A stretch of 64,000 nt of DNA from JAGVSZ01 sp019137045. Lineage in GTDB: Bacteria; Pseudomonadota; Gammaproteobacteria; Burkholderiales; SG8-39. The translations under genes were made by a program, and so were the position numbers. The notes beneath the pieces are model-generated. The model searched no databases. It was not told the origin of the DNA and was given only the letters and a program-made list of their open reading frames with translations. The DNA is taken from positions 248,001 through 312,000 of the forward strand of contig JAXMFT010000005.1 in the NCBI GenBank assembly GCA_046347635.1, in the 5' to 3' direction. Shown here one piece after another: positions 45,501 through 53,958 of this stretch; position 1 is the first letter of the stretch; the number at the start of each line of letters is the position of its first letter.

Positions 45501-48472
45501 CGAGCGCATGCTCGGCGCGCCGGCCGATGCGGCGGCGCGCGCGCTGATCGGCGAGGCGATCGAGACGCTCGAGCGCATGCTCGCGCGCGCCACCGCGCGC
45601 GAGCTTCCCGCGGCGGCGCCGGCCCTGATCGCCCGGCTCGACGCGCTGGGGACGGAAGGCGCCGGCGCGCCCGCCGCCGCGCAGGAGTCGCGCCCCGCGT
45701 CCGCCGGACTCGGCGTCCGGGATTTCGCGATGCCGGAGCGTGCGCCGGCCGGCGGCGGCGACGTTGCGCCCGCCGCGCCGCCGGCGCTCGGCGACTTCGA
45801 CTTCACCGCGCCGGCGAACGACGCGCCCGCGGCGCCCACCCCGCCCGCGGCGCCGGTCACGCTCGACTTCTCGGGGTTCTCGCTTCCCGCGCCGATGGGC
45901 GAGCCGGCCGTGACCGCCTTCGTTCCGCCGACGCCGGCCGCGAACGACGTCGCGAGCGCCGAACCTGCCGCATCCGCCGCGACGCCAAGCGTCGTCCCCC
46001 AAGCGCCCAGCGTTGCAGCCGGGCCGTCGAGCGTCGCGCCGCCGGCGCCCGCCGCGACGCCGAGCGCGGGAATCGCGGAGGCGAGCGCCCAGGTGGTCGA
46101 GGTCGAGGAGGTGCCGGTCGAGCGGCGCACCCGCCGGCTCGACGACGACATCGACCAGGAGCTGCTGCCGATCTTCCTCGAGGAGGCGCAGGAGCTCGTT
46201 CCGGCGGTGGGCCAGGGCTTGCGCGACTGGCGCGAGAACCCGGCCAACAGCGCCGCCGGCAACGCGCTCCAGCGGACCCTGCACACGCTCAAGGGCTCCG
46301 CGCGCATGTGCGGGGCGATGGCCCTCGGCGAGCTGACGCACCACATGGAGACGCGCGTCGAGAACGCGCTCGCGCTCGCGGAGCTCCCGGCGTCGTTCTT
46401 CGAGGAGCTCGAGGGCTCCTACGACCGGATGGGCTTCCTCTACGACCGGCTGGTGAACCCGCAGGCCGCGGTGCCGGCCGAGCGGGAGGCGCCCGCGCAG
46501 AGCGCCGCCGAGGCGACGCCGCAACCGGCGGCTGCGCCCGCGCAGGCGGAGCCCAGCGCGCCCGCGCCCGCCGCGGCCGCGGCGGCGAAGCCCGCGGCGG
46601 CGAAGCCCGAGCCGCGGCCGGCCGCGCAGGCCGAGCAGGACCTCGGCGCGGCGAGCCGCGCGATGCTGCGCGTGCGCGCCGACCTGATCGACCGGCTGGT
46701 GAACGAGGCGGGCGAGGTGTCGATCGCGCGCTCGCGCATCGAGGGCGACCTGCGCGCGATCAAGGGGGCGCTGTTCGAGTTCACCGAGAACGTGAACCGG
46801 ATGCGCGCGCAGCTGCGCGACATCGAGATCCAGGCCGAGTCGCAGATGCAGTCGCGCATCTCGCTCGCGCAGGAAAGCGAGACGCCGTTCGACCCGCTCG
46901 AGTTCGACCGCTTCACGCGGTTCCAGGAGCTCACGCGCATGATGGCCGAGAGCGTGAACGACGTCGCCACCGTGCACCAGAACCTGCTCAAGGCGGTGGG
47001 CGAGAGCGAGGCGGCCACCTCCGCCCAGGCGCGGCTAACGCGCGCGCTGCAGGCGAACCTCATGCGCATCCGCATGGTGCCGTTCGCGAGCGTGTCGGAG
47101 CGCCTGTTCCGCATCGTGCGGGCGGCGGCCAAGGAAACCGAGAAGCGCGCGGTGCTCGACATCAAGGGCGGCCAGACCGAGGTCGACCGCTCGGTGCTCG
47201 AGCGCATCACCGCGCCGTTCGAGCACATGCTGCGCAACTCGGTCGCGCACGGCATCGAGCCGCCCGCCGAGCGGCTGAGGAAGGGCAAGCCGGAGCTCGG
47301 CGAGGTGCGCATCGAGGTGCGCCAGGAGGGCAACGAGATCGTGCTCGCGGTCGTGGACGACGGCGCCGGGCTCGACTTCGAGCGCATCCGCGCCAAGGCG
47401 CAGGCGCAGGGGCTGCTCGCGCCCGGGGCCAACCCGACCGACGGCGAGATCGCCGAGTTCATCTTCCACCCCGGCTTCTCCACCGCGCAGGAGGTCACCC
47501 AGCTCGCCGGCCGCGGCGTGGGGATGGACGTCGTGAAGAGCGAGATCGCCGCGCTCGGCGGCCGCGTCGAGCTCGCGAGCGAGACCGGCCGGGGCACGCG
47601 CTTCACCATCTACCTCCCGCTCACGCTCGCGGTGACCCAGGCGGTGCTCGTGCGCGCGGGCAACGTCTCCTACGCCATCCCGGCGGTGATGGTCGAGCAG
47701 GTGCGCCAGGTCAAGGCGCCGGAGCTCGAGAGCTACCGGGTCGCGGGCGAGACGATGTGGCAGGACCGCCGCTACCCGTTCCGCTACCTCCCGCGCCTGC
47801 TCGGCGACGGCGAGTTCGTCCCCGAGCCGCGGCGCGTCACGCCGGTGATGCTGCTGCGCACCGGCGCGAGCACCGTCGCGCTGCAGGTGGACGAGGTGGC
47901 GGGCAGCCAGGAAATCGTGGTCAAGAACACCGGGCCGATGCTCGCCCGCGTCGCCGGGATCACCGGCGCGACCGTGCTCGGCAACGGCGACATCGTGCTG
48001 ATCCTGAACCCGGTCATCCTCGCCGGCCGCGAGCCGGCCGCGAGCACGCGGCTACCCGACGCGCCGGCGCCGGCCGCGCCGCGGCCCGAGGCGCCGGCGG
48101 CGCCGACGGTCATGATCGTCGACGACTCGCTCACGGTGCGCAAGATCACCGGGCGCCTGCTCGCGCGCGAGGGCTTCAACGTGCTGACCGCGAAGGACGG
48201 CGTGGACGCGATGGAGCAGCTCCAGGAGCACCTGCCCGACGTGATGCTGGTGGACATCGAGATGCCGCGCATGGACGGCTTCGACCTCACCCGCAACGTG
48301 CGCGCCGACGGCCGGCTCAAGCACGTCCCGATCATCATGATCACCTCGCGCACCGCCGACAGCACCGCGCGTACGCGAAGGAGATCGGCGTCAACGTCTA
48401 CCTGGCAAGCCCTACCAGGAAGACGAGCTGCTGCAGCACATCGGCGGCTTGCAGCGGCCGGCGCTCGCCTAG
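42559..48472 (+). CDS. chpA: Hybrid chemotaxis kinase ChpA (CheA/PilL), two frameshifts in receiver domain
   Basis: A ~1971-residue multi-domain histidine kinase. Order: helical N-terminal region; Hpt1 (His725 in HTLKGSGRM); a degenerate Hpt-like module (His956 in AHTLAGIAGT); Ala/Pro linkers; Hpt3 (His1242 in HTLKGSARM); dimerisation and HATPase (EHMLRNSVAHGIE from residue 1555; GRGVGMDVVKSEI); CheW-like domain; receiver (Asp1899 in MLVDIEMPRMDG). Near the end one base is missing at ~48361 and another at ~48405. Restoring both gives HRAYAKEIGVNVYL then GKPYQEDELLQHIGGLQRP and a TAG at 48470-48472. As written, the frame reads on far past this end into later genes. Confidence 0.9.
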
Positions 48473-48490
48473 CGCCCGCGCCGCTCAAGC

Positions 48491-48516
48491 GCGCGGGGGC
48501 CGCGCCGCCCCCGCGC
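48491..48516 (+). other. Strong GC hairpin after chpA
   Basis: A perfect 9-bp stem (GCGCGGGGG / CCCCCGCGC) with an 8-nt loop lies 19 bp after the chpA stop and 58 bp before the yqgE start. It lacks a T-run, so termination there would be inefficient or protein-assisted; it may instead separate the Pil-Chp and yqgE-pyr units by RNA processing. Confidence 0.4.
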
Positions 48517-48573
48517 CCGCCGCCCGACGCGCGCGCGTCCGGCCGCCGCGCCGCCCGCGCTACAACTGCCGCC

Positions 48574-49135
48574 GTGCGGCGCGTCGATCTCACCTACCAC
48601 TTCCTTGATCGCCATGCCGAGCATGGTCGACCTGCACTTCGCGCGCACGCTCACCTTCATCTGCGAGCACAACGAGCAGGGCGCGCTCGGCGTCGTGGTC
48701 AACCGCCCGATCGACATGACGCTCGCGGCGCTGTTCGAGCGCCTCAACCTGGAGCTGAAGGCGAACGCCCTGCGCGAGCTGCCGGTGTACTTCGGCGGCC
48801 CGGTGCAGACCGACCGCGGGTTCGTCCTGCACGTCCCGCGCGGGGCGTGGAGCTCCACCCTGCCGGTGGGCAGCCGCATCGGGCTGACCACCTCGCGCGA
48901 CATCCTCGAAGCGGTCGGCGACGGCAGCGGTCCGGACCGGATCCTGGTGACGCTCGGCTACGCGGGCTGGGCCGCGGGCCAGCTCGAGCACGAGATCCTG
49001 CAGAACGCCTGGCTGACGGTCGAGGCGGACGAGGGGCTCATCTTCGACCTGCCCGCCGAGGAGCGCCTGCCGGCCGCGATGGAGCGGCTCGGCGTCTCCT
49101 ACGCGTCGCTCTCGGACGAGGCGGGTCATGCATGA
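48574..49135 (+). CDS. yqgE: YqgE/AlgH family protein, frameshift near the N-terminus
   Basis: A ~186-residue UPF0301 protein. VDLTYHF from a GTG at 48574 joins LIAMPSMVDLHFARTLTFIC only if one T of CTTG at 48604-48607 is removed; that restores the family's HFLIAMP start and length (E. coli YqgE is 187). As written, translation could begin only at TTG 48605 or ATG 48614. The rest is conserved (EHNEQGALGVVVNRP, VYFGGPVQTDRGFVLH, LGYAGWAAGQLEHEI). AlgH affects alginate in Pseudomonas; the molecular role is unknown. Its stop overlaps the ruvX ATG. Confidence 0.87.
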
Positions 49136-49560
49136 GCGGGGCGGGAACGGTGCTCGCCTTCGACTTCGGTGAGCGCTTCATCGGCGTCGCCGTCGGCGAG
49201 ACCGGCGTCGGCGTCGCCCACCCGCTCGCCGCCATCGACGAACGCGCGGCCGCGGCGCGCTTCGCGGCGATCGCCGCGCTGATCGGGGAGTGGCAGCCGG
49301 CGCGGCTCGTCGTCGGGCTCCCGCTCGGGCTGGACGGCGCCCCGCACGCCCTCACGCGCCGCGCGCAGCGCTTCGCGCGCCAGCTCGAGGGGCGCTTCGG
49401 GCTGCCGGTGGCGCTGGTGGACGAGCGCCTCACCTCGGCCGAGGCGCGCGCGCGGCTGCGCGCGCTGAACCGCGCCGGGCGCGCGCACAAGGACCTCGCG
49501 CACCCGCTCGCCGCGCAGGCGATCCTGCAGGACTTTCTCGACCGCCATGCAGCTGCCTGA
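49132..49560 (+). CDS. ruvX: Putative pre-16S rRNA nuclease / Holliday junction resolvase YqgF
   Basis: A 142-residue RNase H-fold nuclease of the YqgF family, implicated in 16S rRNA 5'-end maturation. Acidic active-site residues are in VLAFDFGERFIGVAVGE and LVDERLTSAEA; LVVGLPLGLDG is also conserved. The ATG at 49132 overlaps the yqgE stop (ATGA), and its 3' end overlaps pyrR by 14 bp, so yqgE-ruvX-pyrR are coupled. Confidence 0.93.
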   Translation: MSGAGTVLAFDFGERFIGVAVGETGVGVAHPLAAIDERAAAARFAAIAALIGEWQPARLVVGLPLGLDGAPHALTRRAQRFARQLEGRFGLPVALVDERLTSAEARARLRALNRAGRAHKDLAHPLAAQAILQDFLDRHAAA

Positions 49561-50038
49561 CGCCGAGGCGCTCTGCGCCGACCTCGCGCGCCAGCTGCGC
49601 GCGCACGTCACGCCGGAGACCGGGATGGTGGGCATCCACACCGGCGGGGCCTGGCTCGCCGAGCGCCTGCACCGGGCGCTCGCGCTCGCGCTGCCGCTCG
49701 GGACGCTCGACATCTCGTTCTACCGCGACGACTACCGCACCACCGGGCTGCACAAGTCGGTGCGCGCGAGCAGGATCCCGTTCGACGTCGGCGGGCGCCA
49801 CCTCCTGCTCGTGGACGACGTGCTCTACACCGGCCGCACGGTGCGCGCCGCGATGAACGAGCTCTTCGACTACGGCCGCCCGGAGTCGATCCGCCTGGTC
49901 GCGCTGGTCGACCGCGGCGAGCGCGAGCTGCCGATCTGCCCGCAGTTCGTGGGCACCGCGCTCGGCGTGCCCGGGGGCAGCATGCTGCGGCTCGGCCGCG
50001 ACGCCGGCGGGCGCCTCGCCCTGCGGCTGGACGCCTGA
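49547..50038 (+). CDS. pyrR: Bifunctional pyr operon regulator / uracil phosphoribosyltransferase PyrR
   Basis: A 163-residue PRTase-fold protein. The PRPP-binding motif LLLVDDVLYTGRTVRAAMNEL (residues ~86-106) and FYRDDYRTTG are typical of PyrR. In Bacillus PyrR attenuates pyr mRNA in response to UMP; in Proteobacteria the enzymatic or regulatory role is less certain. It lies directly before pyrB (one base between stop and start), and I see no PyrR-binding leader in this compact cluster. Confidence 0.9.
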   Translation: MQLPDAEALCADLARQLRAHVTPETGMVGIHTGGAWLAERLHRALALALPLGTLDISFYRDDYRTTGLHKSVRASRIPFDVGGRHLLLVDDVLYTGRTVRAAMNELFDYGRPESIRLVALVDRGERELPICPQFVGTALGVPGGSMLRLGRDAGGRLALRLDA

Positions 50039-50039
50039 C

Positions 50040-50990
50040 GTGAGCGCGAACCCGCAGCTCGACGCGAACGGCGCGCTCGCGCACCTGCTCACGCTCGAGG
50101 GGCTGCCGCGCGCGATCATCCTCCACATCCTCGACACCGCGGCCTCGTTCGTGAGCGTCGCCGAGCGCGAGGTGAAGAAGGTGCCGCTGCTGCGCGGCAT
50201 CAGCGTGTTCAACCTCTTCTTCGAGAGCTCGACGCGCACCCGCACGACCTTCGAGATCGCCGCCAAGCGGCTCTCGGCCGACGTGATCAACCTCAACATC
50301 GGCACGTCGTCGACCTCCAAGGGCGAGAGCCTGCTCGACACCGTGGACAACCTGTCGGCGATGCAGGCCGACATGTTCGTGGTGCGGCACGCGCAGAGCG
50401 GCGCCGCGCACCTGATCGCGCGCCACGCCGGCGCGCACCAGCACGTGATCAACGCCGGCGACGGCCGCCACGCGCACCCCACCCAGGGCCTGCTCGACGC
50501 CTACACGATCCGCCACTACAAGAAGGACTTCACCGCGCTGTCGGTGGCGATCGTGGGCGACATCCTGCACTCGCGCGTCGCGCGCTCGCTCGTGCACGCG
50601 CTCAACATCCTCGGGACGCCCGACGTGCGCGTGGTCGGCCCGCAGACGCTGCTCCCCGCCGGGGTGGAGAGCCTGGGCGTGCGCGTGTTCCACGACATGC
50701 GCAAGGGGCTCGCCGGCGCCGACGTGGTCGTCATGCTGCGGCTGCAGAACGAGCGCATGCGCGGGCCGCTGCTGCCCTCGGCGCAGGAGTTCAACAAGTA
50801 CTACGGCCTCACGCCGGACAAGCTCGCGCTGGCGCGGCCCGACGCGATCGTGATGCATCCCGGGCCGATGAACCGCGGGGTCGAGATCGACTCGGCGGTG
50901 GCCGACGGCGCGCAGTCGGTGATCCTCCCGCAGGTCACCTTCGGCATCGCGGTGCGCATGGCGGTGATGTCGATCCTGGGGGGAAGCTAG
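50040..50990 (+). CDS. pyrB: Aspartate carbamoyltransferase catalytic subunit
   Basis: A 316-residue ATCase that makes carbamoyl-aspartate in pyrimidine synthesis. The carbamoyl-phosphate loop FFESSTRTRTTFEIAAKRL, HPTQGLLDAYTI, and VMHPGPMNRGVEID are diagnostic. There is no pyrI; instead it is followed 4 bp later by a dihydroorotase homologue lacking zinc ligands, as in Pseudomonas, where the two proteins form a dodecamer. GTG start at 50040. Confidence 0.96.
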   Translation: MSANPQLDANGALAHLLTLEGLPRAIILHILDTAASFVSVAEREVKKVPLLRGISVFNLFFESSTRTRTTFEIAAKRLSADVINLNIGTSSTSKGESLLDTVDNLSAMQADMFVVRHAQSGAAHLIARHAGAHQHVINAGDGRHAHPTQGLLDAYTIRHYKKDFTALSVAIVGDILHSRVARSLVHALNILGTPDVRVVGPQTLLPAGVESLGVRVFHDMRKGLAGADVVVMLRLQNERMRGPLLPSAQEFNKYYGLTPDKLALARPDAIVMHPGPMNRGVEIDSAVADGAQSVILPQVTFGIAVRMAVMSILGGS

Positions 50991-50994
50991 GCCG

Positions 50995-52290
50995 ATGGCC
51001 GCGCGCATCCGCATCCGCGGCGGGCGGCTCGTCGACCCGCGGCACGGCGTCGACGCGCAGCGCGACCTCTACCTCGCCGACGGCCGCGTGGTCGCGGTCG
51101 GCGCCGCGCCCGAGGGCTTCGCCGCCGACCGCACGATCGAGGCGGCCGGGCTCGTCGTCGCGCCCGGCCTGGTGGACCTCGCCGCGCGCCTGCGCGAGCC
51201 CGGGTTCGAGTACAAGGCGACGCTCGAGTCGGAGATGCTCGCGGCGGTCGCCGGCGGGGTGACGAGCCTCGCGTGCCCGCCCGACACCGACCCGCCGCTC
51301 GACGAGCCGGGCCTGGTCGAGATGCTCACGCGCCGGGCGCGCAGCCTGAACCTGGCCAGGGTGTACCCGGTCGGCGCGCTGACCGCGAAGCTCGAGGGCG
51401 AGCGGCTCACCGAGATGGCGGAGCTCGCCGAGCACGGCTGCGTCGCGTTCTCGCAGGCGAACGCGCCGATCACCGACACCCAGGTGCTGTGGCGCGCGCT
51501 CCAGTACGCCGCGACGTTCGGCTTCGCCGTCTGGCTGCGCCCGGAGGACGCCCACCTCGCGCGCAACGGCGTCGCGCACGACGGCGCCTTCGCCACCCGG
51601 CTCGGATTGCCGGGCATCCCCGCGATCGCCGAGACGGTCGCCGTCGGGACGATCCTCGAGCTCGTGCGCGCCACCGGGACGCGCGTGCACCTGTGCCGGC
51701 TGTCCAGCGCCGACGGCGTGGCGCTGGTGCGCGCCGCGAAGCGCGCCGGGCTGCCGGTGACCTGCGACGTCGCCGTCCATCACCTGCATCTCTCCGACCT
51801 CGACATCGGCTACTTCGACTCGCACGCCCGCGTCGTGCCGCCGTTTCGCGGCGGGCGCGACCGCGACGCGCTGCGCGCCGGCGTCGCGGACGGCACGATC
51901 GACGCGGTGTGCTCCGACCACACGCCGGTCGACGAGGACGCGAAGCAGACCCCGTTCGGCGAGTCGGAGCCGGGCGCGACCGGGCTGGAGCTGCTGCTGC
52001 CGCTCGCGCTGAAGTGGGGCGAGGAGGCGCACCTGCCGCTCGCCGCGGCGCTCGCGGCGGTCACCGGTTCGCCCGCCCGCGTGCTCGGCATCGACGCCGG
52101 GCACCTCGGGGTCGGTGCGCCGGGCGACGTGTGCGTTTTCGACCCCGCGGCGCACTTCAGGGTCGCCGCAGGGACGCTGCGCAGCCAGGGGAAGAACACG
52201 CCCTATCTCGGCTACGAGCTCGCGGGCGTGGTGCGCTACACCCTGGTGCGGGGCGACGTGCGGTACGAGGCGGCCGGCGAGCGCGGCTGA
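50995..52290 (+). CDS. pyrX: Dihydroorotase-like protein, probably inactive (PyrC'/PyrX)
   Basis: A 431-residue amidohydrolase of the dihydroorotase family. Active enzymes carry D-x-H-x-H-L-R-E-P-G after strand 1; here the segment is PGLVDLAARLREPG, with Ala63 and Arg65 replacing both zinc-binding histidines. Later family blocks remain (VHLCRLSSADG, CDVAVHHLHLSD, VCSDHTPVDEDAK). In Pseudomonas a similar non-catalytic PyrC' is needed to assemble ATCase, and adjacency to pyrB fits that role. A functional pyrC must then lie elsewhere. Confidence 0.85.
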   Translation: MAARIRIRGGRLVDPRHGVDAQRDLYLADGRVVAVGAAPEGFAADRTIEAAGLVVAPGLVDLAARLREPGFEYKATLESEMLAAVAGGVTSLACPPDTDPPLDEPGLVEMLTRRARSLNLARVYPVGALTAKLEGERLTEMAELAEHGCVAFSQANAPITDTQVLWRALQYAATFGFAVWLRPEDAHLARNGVAHDGAFATRLGLPGIPAIAETVAVGTILELVRATGTRVHLCRLSSADGVALVRAAKRAGLPVTCDVAVHHLHLSDLDIGYFDSHARVVPPFRGGRDRDALRAGVADGTIDAVCSDHTPVDEDAKQTPFGESEPGATGLELLLPLALKWGEEAHLPLAAALAAVTGSPARVLGIDAGHLGVGAPGDVCVFDPAAHFRVAAGTLRSQGKNTPYLGYELAGVVRYTLVRGDVRYEAAGERG

Positions 52291-52313
52291 GGCCGCTTCC
52301 GGCTCGACTTCCG

Positions 52314-53072
52314 CTACGCGCCGACCGGCGCGCGCCGGCGCAGCATGTTCCAGACGATGAGCCCCGACGCGGCGGCGGCGAGGTGCTTGAGCGCATGGCC
52401 GCCCACGATCCCGCCGAGGTCGAAGATCCGGGCGTCGAGCGCTTCGAACGCCTTTGCCGCGACGTACGCCGCGAAGACCCAGTAGATGTCGCGGGCGCGC
52501 GTGTAGCGCGACGGGTGCGACCAGGCGATGACGGCCGCGACCACGACCGCGTAGAGCTGCAGCACGCCGTAGGGCACGACGTTGCCGGCGCCCGCCCGCT
52601 CGGTCGCGATCCAGTACTGCACGGTGGCGGCGCCCGCGAGCAGCATCGGCGCGAGCAGCGCGAGCCCCGCGCGCAGGCTGACGCGCTCCACGATCTGCGT
52701 CGCGACCAGCGACATGAACGCGACCGTCATCGGCAGGCGGTCCCAGTAGAGCCGCTCGTTGTCGGGCGCCAGGTGGTAGTAGGCCGAGCCGGCGGCGGTC
52801 AGCAGCAGCCCGGAGAAGAAGAACGCGTACGGCACGCGCTCAGCCGCGCGCTCGAAGCGGGTGCGCGGCGCGGCGACCGCGGCGAGACCGAGGACGGCGG
52901 CCACCACGAAGCCCGCGTTCGAGGCCACGTCGGCGAAGTTCGCGACGCCGAGCAGGGCGCGCTGGTCGGCGAAGCGGTGGTACGCCTCGCCCTGCGGGAC
53001 CGGCGGGCACAGGATGGCGGCCGCGACGGCCGCCACGGTGAGACCGACGAGGAGTCCGACGCGCTTCGACAT
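52314..53072 (-). CDS. CREST-superfamily membrane protein (alkaline ceramidase-like)
   Basis: A 252-residue protein with about seven membrane helices. SAYYHLAPDNERLYWDRLPM supplies the Ser/His/Asp pattern, and GGHALKHLAAA the paired His pattern, of the CREST hydrolase superfamily that includes alkaline ceramidases, Per1 and PAQR receptors. A short N-terminal helix and periplasmic segment (QGEAYHRFADQRALLGVANF) precede the core. It may hydrolyse an amide in a membrane lipid. No sphingolipid-synthesis gene is nearby. It lies 20 bp from yggU and is convergent with pyrX. Confidence 0.72.
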   Translation of the reverse strand: MSKRVGLLVGLTVAAVAAAILCPPVPQGEAYHRFADQRALLGVANFADVASNAGFVVAAVLGLAAVAAPRTRFERAAERVPYAFFFSGLLLTAAGSAYYHLAPDNERLYWDRLPMTVAFMSLVATQIVERVSLRAGLALLAPMLLAGAATVQYWIATERAGAGNVVPYGVLQLYAVVVAAVIAWSHPSRYTRARDIYWVFAAYVAAKAFEALDARIFDLGGIVGGHALKHLAAAASGLIVWNMLRRRAPVGA

Positions 53073-53092
53073 GGCCCGCGCGCGGCCTGGCG

Positions 53093-53392
53093 CTAGCGCT
53101 CGCGCGCGGCCGCGAGCCGCGCCGGGTCGCAGTCCCCGGCGACCGCGACGAGCTTGTCGCGCGCGCGCGCGCCGGTCGCGACGCGGACGTTGCGCTTGGG
53201 GACGCCGAGGGCCTCGGCCAGGAACTCCGCCAGCGCGTCGTTCGCGCGCCCGTCGAGCGCGGGCGCCGCGATGCGGATCTTGAGCCGCTCCCCGTGGAGC
53301 CCCGCCACCGCCGAGCGCTTCGCGCCCGGCTGCACGTGCAGCGCGAGCGTCCAGCCGTCCGCGCTGCGCCGCGCCCAGGCGGCCTCAGCCAC
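53093..53392 (-). CDS. yggU: DUF167 family protein YggU
   Basis: A 99-residue small basic protein of the UPF0235/DUF167 family with unknown function. LHVQPGAKRSAVAGLHGERLK and IRIAAPALDGRANDALAEFLA are the conserved blocks. Its start overlaps the yggT stop by 8 bp, and the order yggS-proC-yggT-yggU is widespread in Proteobacteria. Confidence 0.9.
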   Translation of the reverse strand: MAEAAWARRSADGWTLALHVQPGAKRSAVAGLHGERLKIRIAAPALDGRANDALAEFLAEALGVPKRNVRVATGARARDKLVAVAGDCDPARLAAARER

Positions 53393-53948
53393 CGAGCAGC
53401 AGCGCGCGCGGCGCGCCGTCGAGCACGATCAGCAGCACCTGCGCGATCACCAGCACGAACAGCGGCGACAGGTCGATGTTGCCGATCGGCGGGACGAAGC
53501 GGCGGAAGAAGCCGTAGAAGGGGCGCGTCAGGCTCTCGAACACGAACCCGAGCGGGTGCCCGGGGCTCACCCAGCTCAGCACGACCTGGATGATCACCAC
53601 GAACATCAGCAGCTGCAGGCTCGCCCGCACCAGCTCGATCAGCGAGAGCAGCAGCACCGCGACGCCCGGGGCGCCGACCATGCCCCCGGCCGCCGCGGCG
53701 TAGAGCAGCACGAGCATCGCGAGCTGCAGGACCCAGGCGAGCAGGAGGGTGGCGAGGTCGAGCCCGCGGAACGACGGGATCACCCGGCGCAGCGGCAGCA
53801 CCGCCCAGTCGGTGAGCGCGATCACGAACTGGCCGACCGGGTTGCGGAACGGCGCGCGCAGCGCCTGCATCCAGAAGCGCAGCAGCACGAGGTAGATCAG
53901 CAGGCCGAACACGGTCTGGATGAGAAACTGGAGGATCTGCGCCAGCAT
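53385..53948 (-). CDS. yggT: YggT family membrane protein
   Basis: A 187-residue inner-membrane protein with two YGGT repeats, each with two hydrophobic helices and an R-F-x-x-P-like end (LRFWMQALRAPFRNPVGQFV; ESLTRPFYGFFRRFVPPIG). Its role is unclear; homologues are tied to cell division/osmotic stress. The ATG at 53948 begins the conserved MLAQILQFLIQTVFGLL; the long upstream reading lies over proC in another frame and is rejected. Confidence 0.88.
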   Translation of the reverse strand: MLAQILQFLIQTVFGLLIYLVLLRFWMQALRAPFRNPVGQFVIALTDWAVLPLRRVIPSFRGLDLATLLLAWVLQLAMLVLLYAAAAGGMVGAPGVAVLLLSLIELVRASLQLLMFVVIIQVVLSWVSPGHPLGFVFESLTRPFYGFFRRFVPPIGNIDLSPLFVLVIAQVLLIVLDGAPRALLLGG

Positions 53949-53958
53949 CGGGCCCGCC

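Noticed and set aside
44990..46640. Repeated Ala/Pro-coding stretches as a mobile or repeat element
   Set aside because: They are ordinary flexible linkers between Hpt modules of ChpA, with no unit structure or flanking repeats.
42559..49560. A single 2333-codon reading frame spanning chpA to ruvX
   Set aside because: It is produced by the frame breaks in chpA and passes through yqgE in a wrong frame before entering ruvX. The real genes have separate, conserved starts and ends.
50995..52290. Functional dihydroorotase
   Set aside because: Both first-motif zinc histidines are replaced (Ala63, Arg65), so catalysis is unlikely despite good overall similarity.
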